Source of the DNA: Nitrospirota bacterium
Lineage (GTDB): Bacteria > Nitrospirota > JACRHL01
Direction of reading: 5' to 3'
Length of the DNA: 64,000 bases
NCBI GenBank assembly: GCA_016212085.1
Contig: JACRHL010000009.1
Location: 32,572 to 96,571, forward strand
Shown here: positions 1 to 7,263 of the stretch, piece after piece
How positions within the stretch are numbered: the stretch's first letter is position 1
Layout of the letters: every line of letters starts with the position of its first letter
The notes under the pieces: generated by a model
Told to the model about the DNA's origin: nothing
Databases searched by the model: none
Seen by the model: the letters and a program-made list of their open reading frames with translations, nothing else
Program-made: the position numbers and the translations under genes

Positions 1-87
1 CTCAGCCAGGCCACCGGCCTGCTGCTCACCCTGGTGGGCGAGGAACTCCCGGCCCTCGACGACCGCGAGCGCTGGCTGGCGCGGTGA
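1..87 (+). CDS. C-terminal end of an unidentified protein (partial)
   Basis: The first 28 codons are an open frame ending in TGA at 85-87 and belong to a gene that starts before the window. The visible tail is leucine-rich and then acidic (ends ..DDRERWLAR). It is too short to assign a family. The following 111 bases (88-198) hold no gene. They contain GTATAAAGGAG just before the next start, which supplies its ribosome binding site. Confidence 0.5.
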   Translation, partial: LSQATGLLLTLVGEELPALDDRERWLAR

Positions 88-198
88 CGGCGCTTTCCCG
101 GCGCGGCGGCCATCCCGTACACTCGGGTTGAGCGCGGCGCGTCCGGCGCCGCCTTCCGTACCATTTTCGATCCCCTTCCCGTATAAAGGAGCACGCCC

Positions 199-597
199 AT
201 GCCTGCCCCGCGCATCCTGTCCGCCGCCCTGCTGGGCGCCTTGCTGGCCGCCGCCCCCGCCGCCGCCGGCCCGTTCGATGCCCTGCAAACCGAGACCAAC
301 GCCGCCCACACGCCGGTGATCACCGCGCCGGCCACGGTCAAGGCCGGCGAGCCGTTCGACGTGACGGTGACCATCGGCGCCACGCCCCACCCCTCCGAGA
401 CCGGCCACTTCGTGCGTTACATCGCCCTGTACGCCGGCGAGGTGGAGCTGGCCCGCGCCGACCTCACCCCCACCCTCACCCGCCCCCGGGTGACCTTCAC
501 CGTGGTGCTGGAGCAGCCCGCCACCCTGCGCGCCCTGGCGGCGCCCAACCACGCCGCCGCCTATGTGGCGGAACAGGCCGTGGCCGTCACCCCGTAA
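199..597 (+). CDS. Periplasmic class II superoxide reductase-like (SORL) domain protein lacking the Cys ligand
   Basis: A 132-aa protein with a signal peptide (about residues 1-23, cleavage near AAA-GP). The rest fits the small SORL/neelaredoxin domain: HTPVI at 37-41, a VKAGEPF..V strand, HP at 64-65 and H70 followed by an aromatic-rich strand. In superoxide reductases iron is held by four His and one Cys in a C-N-x-H motif. Here His37, His64, His70 and His118 are all present, but the motif reads PNH (116-118), so the Cys is Pro116. The protein may bind metal through His only, or may be a structural homologue such as the SoxZ-like fold. AAAGGAG lies a few bases before the ATG. It precedes a dedA-like gene by 21 bases and may be co-transcribed with it. 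Confidence 0.75.
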   Translation: MPAPRILSAALLGALLAAAPAAAGPFDALQTETNAAHTPVITAPATVKAGEPFDVTVTIGATPHPSETGHFVRYIALYAGEVELARADLTPTLTRPRVTFTVVLEQPATLRALAAPNHAAAYVAEQAVAVTP

Positions 598-618
598 CGC
601 CCGGCGCCCGGACACCCC

Positions 619-1158
619 GTGGAGCTGGCCCGGCAACTGGTGGCCGACTACGGCTATCTGGCCGTGTTCGTGGGCACGTTCCTGGAGGGGGAGGCGGTGC
701 TGCTGTGCGCCGGCTTCGCCGCCCACCAGGGGCTGCTGTCGGCGCCGCTGGTCGTGCTGACGGCGGCCCTGGGGGCCTACACGGGGCACATCGCGTTCTT
801 CTTTGCCGGGCGCTGGAAGGGGCGCGCCTGGCTGTTCGGGCACCGGCGCCTGGGCCGCCACGCCCGCAAGGCGGACCGCATCATCACCCGCAACGGCTGG
901 ACCAGCGTGTTCGTGCTGCAATACCTGTACGGGGCGCGCATCGCCGGGGCGCTGGCGTTCGGCATGTCGTCGTTCCGGCTGCCGCGCTTCCTGGCGCTGC
1001 AAACGGTCAACTGCCTGGTGTGGGCGGCGGTGGTGACCGCCGCCGGCTACCTGGTCAGCCAATCGCTGGATGCCGCCAGGGGGCGCCTGGCGCTGATCTC
1101 CGCCGCCGTGGTGGCGCTGCTGGTGGCCGGCGCCTGGGTGATCGCCCGGCGCCGCTGA
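619..1158 (+). CDS. DedA/VTT-family inner-membrane protein
   Basis: A 179-aa hydrophobic protein starting at GTG. It has the DedA (SNARE-associated, VTT) pattern: an N-terminal re-entrant segment with F-L-E-G-E (about 21-26), a glycine-rich helix (GAYTGHIAFFFAGR) and a following F..QY..G.R..GALAFG segment. Several membrane helices follow, including a final one (LISAAVVALLVAGAWVI) and a basic tail. DedA proteins are flippases or transporters of polyprenyl phosphate and phospholipids, needed for envelope homeostasis. It is shorter than typical DedA proteins (about 200-220 aa). The GTG is the best start because it directly precedes the conserved N-terminus. Substrate unknown. Confidence 0.85.
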   Translation: MELARQLVADYGYLAVFVGTFLEGEAVLLCAGFAAHQGLLSAPLVVLTAALGAYTGHIAFFFAGRWKGRAWLFGHRRLGRHARKADRIITRNGWTSVFVLQYLYGARIAGALAFGMSSFRLPRFLALQTVNCLVWAAVVTAAGYLVSQSLDAARGRLALISAAVVALLVAGAWVIARRR

Positions 1159-1174
1159 CGGGCCGGGTGCCCCC

Positions 1175-2293
1175 TTACGGCAGCGCCGGCGGGTCCATCA
1201 CCAGCGGGTCGCCGGTGAGCGCCTCCAGGAACGCGAGCAGGTCCGCCTTCTGCCCGGCGGACAGGTCGAACTTGTGGATCTCCACGTCCAGGTTCGGGTT
1301 GGCGAGGGCGCCCTGGGCGTAATAGTCCACCACCTGCTCCAGGGTGGCGAAGCGCCCGTCGTGCATGTAGGGGCCGGTCAGTGCCACGTTGCGCAGGGTG
1401 GGGGTGCGGAACTGGCCCCGGTCCTCGGCGCTGCCGGTCACCTTTTCGCGGCCCGGGTCCGGCGTGGGGTGGTCGCTGCCCACGCCCACGTTGTGGAAGC
1501 GGAAGTCGGTGAGGTCCGCCGTGAAGTCGTCGAAGCGGTGGCACTTGGCGCAGTTGGGGCCCTGCTTGTCGCGGAACAGCTCCATGCCGCGCACCTGGGC
1601 GGCGGAGAGGGCGCCCCGGTCGCCACCGTACTTGTAGCGGTCGAACGGCGAATTGCCCGAGACGATGGTACGCTCGAAGGCGGCGATGGCCATGGCCACG
1701 TGGTCGATGGTGATGTCGTCCGTGCCGAACACGGCCTTGAACCGGTCCACATAGCCGGGGATGCCCTTGAGGGTCTGGGTCACCTGGCCATAGGTGTTGC
1801 CCATCTCGATGGGGTTGGCGATGGGCCCCTTGGCCTGCTCCTCCAGCGAGGGCGCCCGGCCGTCCCAGAACAGGGTGTCGCTGTAGGCGGCGTTGAGCAC
1901 CGTGGGGGCGCTGCGCCCGCCGGTCTGCCCCTTCACGCCGAAGGCGAAGCTGAGGCCGTTGCTCCAGCCCAGCTTGGGGTTGTGGCAGCTGGCGCAGGAC
2001 ACGGTGCCGTCCACGCTCAGGCGCGGATCAAAAAAGAGCTGCCGGCCCAGGGCGATCTTGTCCGGCGTCTGCGGGTTGTTCTCGGGCACGCGCACCGGGT
2101 CCAGCCCGAGGGGCGGCTCGGCGTCATCGCCCATGTCCAGCTGGATCACCCTCACCGGCGCCGGGTCGGCGGCGGCGGGGCCACCGGGCCACGCCATGGC
2201 GCCCAAGGCGGCGCCGAACAGCACGGCCGCGCACCAGGCGGCCGGAGCAAAACGGGATTTCGGTCGTGGAGCCATGCCAGTACCCCCAGTCAC
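1175..2293 (-). CDS. Dihaem cytochrome c peroxidase (CcpA/MauG family)
   Basis: A 372-aa periplasmic protein with a signal peptide ending near GPAAA-DP. Two CxxCH haem sites are visible: CASCH in the N-terminal domain, after the typical KIALGRQLFFDPRLS segment, and CAKCH in the C-terminal domain. The family strings SAPTVLNAA, LFWDGRAPSLEEQ and the late FRTPTLRNVALTGPYMHDGRFATLEQVVDYY are present. Such enzymes reduce H2O2 to water with electrons from small c-type cytochromes or cupredoxins. Several candidate donors are encoded at 22-34 kb. It lies alone, followed by nadK upstream on the same strand with a 22-base gap. The N-terminus may start at a later Met (MAPRPKS..), six residues in. Confidence 0.92.
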   Translation of the reverse strand: MTGGTGMAPRPKSRFAPAAWCAAVLFGAALGAMAWPGGPAAADPAPVRVIQLDMGDDAEPPLGLDPVRVPENNPQTPDKIALGRQLFFDPRLSVDGTVSCASCHNPKLGWSNGLSFAFGVKGQTGGRSAPTVLNAAYSDTLFWDGRAPSLEEQAKGPIANPIEMGNTYGQVTQTLKGIPGYVDRFKAVFGTDDITIDHVAMAIAAFERTIVSGNSPFDRYKYGGDRGALSAAQVRGMELFRDKQGPNCAKCHRFDDFTADLTDFRFHNVGVGSDHPTPDPGREKVTGSAEDRGQFRTPTLRNVALTGPYMHDGRFATLEQVVDYYAQGALANPNLDVEIHKFDLSAGQKADLLAFLEALTGDPLVMDPPALP

Positions 2294-2315
2294 AAAAAGG
2301 GTTCCAGCGCACCGC

Positions 2316-3179
2316 TCAGGGGATCAGCTCACCGCCCCACTTGAGCTTGGTGCGCAACACCTCGTAATAGTTGCGTTCCGGTGACACGATCAGGTTGAGG
2401 CGGTTCTCCGCCGCGCGCACCTCGATCACGTCTCCGGAGCGGAGCGAAAAACCCACCTGGCCGTCGAAGGTGACCATGGAGGCCTCCTCCTCGCTGATGA
2501 GGTGGATCTCGATCCTGGCCGTGTGCGGCAGGATCACCGGGCGGTTGGTGAGCACGTGCGGCGAGATGGGCGCGAGCACCAGCACGTCCGCCTCCGGGTG
2601 CACGATGGGCCCGCCGGCGCTCAGGGAATAGGCGGTGGAGCCAGTGGGGCTGGCGACGATCAGGCCGTCGGCGCGCAGGCCGGTCATGAACTGGCCGTCC
2701 ACGATGATGTGCATGCGGATCATGCGCGCCAGGGTGCCCTTGCTCACCACCACGTCGTTGAGGCAGTAGGACGACGCCACCACCTCGCCCTGGCGGACCA
2801 CCTGCGCCTTGAGCAGCAGGCGCTTCTCGATCTCCACGTCGCCGGCGAAGACCTTCTCCAGGGTGCTCAGCATCTCGTCCGAGGGAACCTCGGTCAGGAA
2901 GCCCAGCGAGCCGAGGTTGACGCCCAGCAGCGGCACCTCGAAATCCACCATCAGGCGCGCCGCCGACAGCAGGGTGCCGTCGCCGCCCAGCACCACGATC
3001 AGGTCCACCAGGCGCGGGATCTCGCTCTTGCGGTACTTGGACTCGCGCTCCACCAGCTTGGCGGTGGTGGCGTCCAGGTACACCTCCTTGCCGCGCTCCT
3101 CCAGCCAGCCGCACAGCTCGCGCAGGGCGGTCAGGGCCACCTCGTGGTGCAGCTTCGCGATGATGCCGATCTTCTTCAC
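2316..3179 (-). CDS. nadK: NAD kinase
   Basis: A 287-aa cytosolic enzyme that phosphorylates NAD to NADP with ATP. The hallmark GGDGTLL motif is present (VVLGGDGTLLSAARL), as are the downstream NDVVVSKG-type segment, GLRADGLIVASPTGSTAYSLSAGGPI and DGQ near the end. Length is normal. The start is GTG. The gene is followed by the dihaem peroxidase on the same strand. The 289 bases upstream (3180-3468) hold a 163-bp family A repeat and no other gene. Confidence 0.96.
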   Translation of the reverse strand: MKKIGIIAKLHHEVALTALRELCGWLEERGKEVYLDATTAKLVERESKYRKSEIPRLVDLIVVLGGDGTLLSAARLMVDFEVPLLGVNLGSLGFLTEVPSDEMLSTLEKVFAGDVEIEKRLLLKAQVVRQGEVVASSYCLNDVVVSKGTLARMIRMHIIVDGQFMTGLRADGLIVASPTGSTAYSLSAGGPIVHPEADVLVLAPISPHVLTNRPVILPHTARIEIHLISEEEASMVTFDGQVGFSLRSGDVIEVRAAENRLNLIVSPERNYYEVLRTKLKWGGELIP

Positions 3180-3305
3180 GCGTGTCTCATTACGTTCGCG
3201 CCCGCGGGCGGCGCGGGGAACCGCCGATCCAGCCTAGTATAAGACGGCGGCCCGGAAAAAGGGGCCCCGGCGACGCACCAGTCACGCCGGCGATGGCGGC
3301 CCCGG

Positions 3306-3468
3306 CAGGCTGTTGAAAAACACCGTTTTTCGGCATGCCTGCGCCCGGCACAGGGATGTGCCGGTGGATTGCGAGCGCGTAAGCGCCTGGAATCCGGAAA
3401 AACCGGGAAGGCGCGCCGTGCCGGTTCCGGGTTGAAAAAGTCCATCCATGGACTTTTTCAACATCCTG
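3306..3468. repeat. Family A palindromic repeat, copy 1 (163 bp)
   Basis: The element starts CAGGCTGTTGAAAAA and ends with the inverted form of CAGGATGTTGAAAAA (TIR of 15 bp, one mismatch). Its right end is a strong hairpin, GTTGAAAAAGTCCA / TGGACTTTTTCAAC, and a shorter AAAAC/GTTTT hairpin sits at the left end. The middle (about 100 bp) is shared with the copies at 4889 and 58494. The right border directly abuts the TAG stop codon (3469-3471 in reverse) of the next gene. It may act as a terminator for that gene. Confidence 0.85.
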
Positions 3469-4158
3469 CTAGCCGCCCGCCCGCCCCTTCGCCTGGGCCT
3501 CGGCGCGGGCGCGGATCGCCGCCACCTTGCGGTCGGCGGCCTGGGCCGCCTTCTCCATGCCCTTCTGCCGGTAGGCGTCGGCCAGGTTGGCGTGGGCGCG
3601 GGCGTTCTCCGGCGCCTGGGCGATGGTCTGCTCCAGGTGCTGGATGGCCTTGTCCGGTCTCTTCTTCTCCAGGTACGCCACCCCCAGGTTGTTGTGCACC
3701 GTGGGAAGGTTGGGGTTCGCCTTCACCAGCTTCTCCCAGGCGGCAATGGCGTCGTCCACCCGGCCGACGGAAAAATAGGCGTTACCCAGGGCCATGCGCG
3801 TGGGTGTCATCTCCGGCGATTCCTTGAGCGCCGCCTCGAAGTTCTGGATGGCCACCTCCATCTTGCCGGCGCGGAACGCGATCTGCCCCATGTAGGCATA
3901 GGAAAAGGCCCGTTCCGGCGCGCCGGGATAGGCCTTCTCGATGATCAGGGAAAACCCGGTCAGGGCCTTGTCCAGCCGGTTGGCGCGCAGGTCGGCCACG
4001 GCCCGGTCGAACACCTCCTTGACGGTGGGTGTCGGATGCGCCTGCTGGGCGGGCGCGGCCACCGGCTTGGGCGCCTCCTTGTCCTTGCTGCAGGCGGTGA
4101 ACGACACGGCCAGCAGCACGGCGGCCAGCACCGGAAAAACGCGGTACATCCCAATCAT
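3469..4158 (-). CDS. TPR-repeat lipoprotein
   Basis: A 229-aa protein with a lipoprotein signal (VLLAVSFTAC, lipid Cys near residue 23), a short Pro/Ala linker and about four tandem TPR units from residue 50 to 215 (for example FDRAVADLRANRLDKAL, AIQNFEAALKESPEM, NLGVAYLEKKRPDKAIQHLEQTI). The architecture resembles PilF/PilW-type pilotins and general outer-membrane TPR lipoproteins that scaffold complexes. No pilus structural genes adjoin, so a specific partner cannot be named. Met at 4158 was chosen; a second Met at 4149 is equally possible. The stop TAG lies exactly at the edge of repeat A copy 1. Confidence 0.8.
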   Translation of the reverse strand: MIGMYRVFPVLAAVLLAVSFTACSKDKEAPKPVAAPAQQAHPTPTVKEVFDRAVADLRANRLDKALTGFSLIIEKAYPGAPERAFSYAYMGQIAFRAGKMEVAIQNFEAALKESPEMTPTRMALGNAYFSVGRVDDAIAAWEKLVKANPNLPTVHNNLGVAYLEKKRPDKAIQHLEQTIAQAPENARAHANLADAYRQKGMEKAAQAADRKVAAIRARAEAQAKGRAGG

Positions 4159-4250
4159 CGGATCCCAACACCTCTACGTTGCGCGCCCCCGCAGGCGCGG
4201 GACCGGCATGCCTTGTGAAACGGCAACCCTATCATTCGCGCGCCAACCCG

Positions 4251-4880
4251 TCAAATGGGCGCGTCGCCCCCGGTGAGCGCCCGCTGGCGCTGCTGGCGGG
4301 CCAGGTCCAGCTCCGCGTAGCGGCGGTTGGCGGCGTCCACGCCCCCCCGGTACAGGCCGGCCAGCTCGTCGAAGCGGGCGCGGCCGCCGGCGCGCGCCGC
4401 GTCCAGCAGGGCGCCGTACATCTCGTGGGAGAGGTCGAACACCGCCAGCTTGGCGTGCTGGGCGTCCAGGTCCAGGTGGTACAGCTCGCGGGTGATGGGG
4501 GCGTTGGCCATGGCCTTCAGGTCGAGCATGGCCCTCTCGCGGGCGATGCGCGAGCGCTGATCCGCCGCCACCGCCGCCATGCCGTCACGGGCGGCAGTGA
4601 GCGCCTGGGCCAGGGCCGCCGGATCGTTCCAGGCCGATGCGGCGAAGATGGCGTCGTTGCGCGCCCGGACCCGGTCGAACCCGGCATCCACCCGCTGTTC
4701 CAGCCCGCTCAGCGCGGCAAGCGCCCGCTGGTACTCCACCTCCACCCCGGCGCCGCAGGCGGCCGAGAGCAGCGTCAGCAGGATGAGCAGCGCGCCCGCC
4801 GGCGCCGACGGGCCGCAGGAACGCCGCGCGCTCCCGGTTGCGCGGTGAAAAAGCCCATGACGGGGCATTTTCACGACCAT
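4251..4880 (-). CDS. Small predicted lipoprotein, unknown function
   Basis: About 209 aa. A hydrophobic stretch GALLILLTLLSAAC provides a clear lipobox. The mature part is helical and rich in Ala/Arg with no domain I recognise, possibly a coiled-coil periplasmic protein. The N-terminus is odd: the only Met starts (4880 or 4868) lie in or just before a hairpin (GTGAAAAAGCCC / GGGGCATTTTCAC, 4849-4875) resembling the end of a family A repeat, and no good ribosome binding site precedes them. Repeat-derived sequence therefore seems to provide the first dozen codons. An intact family A copy lies 9 bases upstream. The start is uncertain; the reading frame from the lipobox onward is convincing. Confidence 0.6.
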   Translation of the reverse strand: MVVKMPRHGLFHRATGSARRSCGPSAPAGALLILLTLLSAACGAGVEVEYQRALAALSGLEQRVDAGFDRVRARNDAIFAASAWNDPAALAQALTAARDGMAAVAADQRSRIARERAMLDLKAMANAPITRELYHLDLDAQHAKLAVFDLSHEMYGALLDAARAGGRARFDELAGLYRGGVDAANRRYAELDLARQQRQRALTGGDAPI

Positions 4881-4888
4881 GCAACCAT

Positions 4889-5050
4889 CAGGCTGTTGAA
4901 AAATACCGTGTTGCGGCATGCCAGCGTCCGGTACAGGGATGTGCCGACGGATTGCGAGCGCGTACGCGATTGAAATCCGGAAAAATCGGAACACCGCGCT
5001 GTGCCGGTTCCGGGTTGAAAAAGTCCATGGAAGGACTTTTTCAACTGCTG
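4889..5050. repeat. Family A palindromic repeat, copy 2 (162 bp)
   Basis: Same orientation and layout as the copy at 3306: CAGGCTGTTGAAAAA at the left, a shared middle (..CAGGGATGTGCCG..GCGAGCGCGTACGCG..CCGGTTCCGGGTTGAAAAAG..), and the hairpin GTTGAAAAAGTCCA / AAGGACTTTTTCAAC at the right. Its right border again abuts a TAG stop codon, that of thrB (5051-5053 in reverse). Confidence 0.85.
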
Positions 5051-5965
5051 CTATAGAACCCGCGCCCCCTCCCCGTCCATCTCCGCCAGGGTGACGGTGC
5101 AGCCCATGTCGGCGTTGGCGAAGGCGGTGGCCATGGCCACGCCCACGCGCTCGGCCTGGCCCGGCCGCTCGCACACGGCGAACACGGAGGCGCCGGCGCC
5201 GCTGATGGAGCAGCCCAGCGCCCCGGCGCCGATGGCCGCCGCCTTGACCCGCTCGAAACCCTTGATGAGGCGCGCCCGCTGGGGCTCCACCACCTGATCG
5301 TCGATGGCGCGGCCGAAGGTGATGGCGTCCTTGCGGGCCACCGCCGCCACCATGGCGCAGGCGGCGGCCATGTTGTGCACGAAGCCGTGCATGGGGATGC
5401 GCTCCGCCAGCGCCCCGCGCGACTCGCGGGTGAGCACCCGCGCCGCCGGCGTGACCACCACCACCTGCAGGCCGGGGATGGTGCCCACGCGCCAGGCGGT
5501 GCGCATGCCCGTGTGACAGGTGACCACGCCGCCGTACAGGGCGGCCGCCAGGTTGTCCAGGAACACGCCGCCGCTCACGAAGCGCTCGCCCTCGATGCAG
5601 GCGGGCAGCACGGCCTCCTTGGGCAGCGGCTGGTCGAGCAGGGCGTTGACGGCGAACGCCCCGGCCACCGCCGAGGCGGCGCTGGAGCCCAGGCCGGTGC
5701 CCGGTACCCCCTTGTGGATGCGCAGCGCCACGCCCTTGGTGGCGCCACACACCTTGAGCATCTCGCGGGCGGCGATGCCGGCGGTGTTCTTGTTGGCGTC
5801 CAGGGGCAGGGCGCCGTCGTCGCCGGTGATCTGGACGATGCGCACCCCCGGGGTGTCGGTCCACTCCGCCTCCACCGTGTCGCCGGGGCCGGTGATGGCC
5901 ATGCCCAGCACGTCGAACCCCGGCCCCACGTTGCCCACCGACGCGGGGGCGAAAACCCGTACCAT
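5051..5965 (-). CDS. thrB: Homoserine kinase (GHMP family)
   Basis: A 304-aa cytosolic enzyme that makes O-phosphohomoserine in threonine synthesis. The start ATG at 5965 is followed by the canonical N-terminus VRVFAPASVGNVGPGFDVLG. The GHMP ATP-binding loop GLGSSAASA lies near residue 95. The C-terminal GCSISGAGASVFA segment is also typical. No thrA or thrC adjoins in the window. Only five bases separate it from the upstream mltB stop, so the two are probably co-transcribed. Its stop codon TAG meets repeat A copy 2. Confidence 0.94.
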   Translation of the reverse strand: MVRVFAPASVGNVGPGFDVLGMAITGPGDTVEAEWTDTPGVRIVQITGDDGALPLDANKNTAGIAAREMLKVCGATKGVALRIHKGVPGTGLGSSAASAVAGAFAVNALLDQPLPKEAVLPACIEGERFVSGGVFLDNLAAALYGGVVTCHTGMRTAWRVGTIPGLQVVVVTPAARVLTRESRGALAERIPMHGFVHNMAAACAMVAAVARKDAITFGRAIDDQVVEPQRARLIKGFERVKAAAIGAGALGCSISGAGASVFAVCERPGQAERVGVAMATAFANADMGCTVTLAEMDGEGARVL

Positions 5966-5970
5966 GGCGA

Positions 5971-7023
5971 TTACGCCGCTCCTCTGAAAAAGTCGTCCAG
6001 CTCCGCCGCCACCATGGCGTAATTCACGCTGGTGTTGTAGCGCATGATGGCCAGGAAGTTGTCGAACACCACGAAAAACCGCTCGCGCCCGTCCGCCTCC
6101 TGATAGGAGACCACGGCCACCTGGGCGTCGCCGCCCACCCGCGCGAACTCCGGCGCCTGGATGCCGGCGGCCGTCAGTTCCGCCAGCGGGATCTTTTGCT
6201 TGGGGCCGCCGTTGAACCGCGCCGCCTGCTCGGGGGTGAGGAACACCTCGGCCTTGAGCGGCTCGCCCCGGCGCCAGCCATGCTGGGCGAGGTAGTTGCC
6301 GATGCTGCCCGCCACGTCCGCGTGGGAGGTCCAGATGTTGCGCTTGCCGTCGCCATCGAAGTCCACCGCGAAGGCGCGGAAGCTGCTGGGCATGAACTGG
6401 GGCATGCCCAGCGCGCCGGCGTAGGAGCCGTCGAAATCGAACGGGTCGGTCTGTTCCTCCCGGCACAGCAGCAGGAACTCCACCAGCTCCTTCTGGAAGA
6501 AGGCGCGCCGCTGGGGGTAGAGGGCGAAGGCGGAGTTGAGGGCGTCGAAGGCGTGGTACCCCCCCTTCACGGAGCCGAACTTGGTCTCGATGCCCATGAT
6601 GGCCGCCACCACCGTGGGCGGCACGCCGGTGCGCTCCTCCACCCGCGTCAGCAGGTCGGCGTTTTCCAGCAGATAGTCCGCGCCCAGCGTGTGGATGCGC
6701 GGGCCGGTGAAGAGCAGGCGGTACTCGTGGTACGGCTTGGCCTCGGCGGGGCGGTCGAAGATCTGCGGGATCTTCTCGTGCAGGGTCACCTTGCCGAACC
6801 AGGCCTCGAGCTGCTCGGGGGCGAAGCCGTGCTCCGTCTCCAGCAGCTTGAGCAGTTCCACGTACTCGGGCCGCTCAAGCGGGTTCATGGGTTCCCCGTC
6901 CGCCGCGCTGGCGGGCCGGTCCGCCGGCAGGAACAGGGCCCCGGCCAGCGCCATGACGGCGATGAGGAACAGCACGCGGGCAATGCGGAACGCGGTATGA
7001 CGGGGCCGATGGGTGGGGATCAT
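5971..7023 (-). CDS. mltB: Lytic murein transglycosylase B
   Basis: A 350-aa protein with an N-terminal hydrophobic signal anchor (IARVLFLIAVMALAGALFL) and the SLT_2/MltB domain over the remainder. The catalytic Glu is in AIMGIETKFG, followed by YGL-type FDALNSAFALYPQRR, the SYAGALGMPQFMPSSFRAFAVDFDGDGKRN block and SIGNYLAQHGWRRGEP. It cleaves peptidoglycan glycan strands with 1,6-anhydro product formation. There is no lipobox, so it is probably periplasmic or inner-membrane anchored rather than an outer-membrane lipoprotein like E. coli MltB. It has a start ATG at 7023 and lies upstream of thrB. Confidence 0.93.
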   Translation of the reverse strand: MIPTHRPRHTAFRIARVLFLIAVMALAGALFLPADRPASAADGEPMNPLERPEYVELLKLLETEHGFAPEQLEAWFGKVTLHEKIPQIFDRPAEAKPYHEYRLLFTGPRIHTLGADYLLENADLLTRVEERTGVPPTVVAAIMGIETKFGSVKGGYHAFDALNSAFALYPQRRAFFQKELVEFLLLCREEQTDPFDFDGSYAGALGMPQFMPSSFRAFAVDFDGDGKRNIWTSHADVAGSIGNYLAQHGWRRGEPLKAEVFLTPEQAARFNGGPKQKIPLAELTAAGIQAPEFARVGGDAQVAVVSYQEADGRERFFVVFDNFLAIMRYNTSVNYAMVAAELDDFFRGAA

Positions 7024-7091
7024 GACAATGGGTCCGGGAAGTGGGGCAGGCGATCAGCCGATCGGGTGATTATAGCCGGTTGTCGCCACCG

Positions 7092-7234
7092 GGGCACCTC
7101 TATTAACCGTCGCGAGCGCCCCGAGTGCAAGGCGGACGGAGCGGAGAACCCGAGACATATCATGATGATAGGCGAGAGTTCGAGCACCGCCCAACGCAGC
7201 AATCGGGGCGCACAGCAGGTTAATAGAGGTGCCC
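7092..7234. mobile_element. Family B MITE-like element, copy 1 (143 bp)
   Basis: Perfect 17-bp terminal inverted repeats GGGCACCTCTATTAACC / GGTTAATAGAGGTGCCC, flanked by a 4-bp direct repeat ACCG at 7088-7091 and 7235-7238. The 143-bp length equals that of the copy at 46079, to which it is about 90 % identical by eye. The reverse strand is open through the whole element and would translate as ..GTSINLLCAPIAAL.., a frame also open in the other two copies. There is no transposase, so it would need help from elsewhere. It fills most of the gap between mltB and the upstream oxidoreductase gene. Confidence 0.9.
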
Positions 7235-7263
7235 ACCGGTTGCACGCCGGCCGCCCCGCGCCG

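Noticed and set aside
7054..7245. 63-codon minus-strand frame in family B copy 1 as a gene
   Set aside because: It is the element's shared open frame with no ribosome binding site; reported as a property of the repeat instead.
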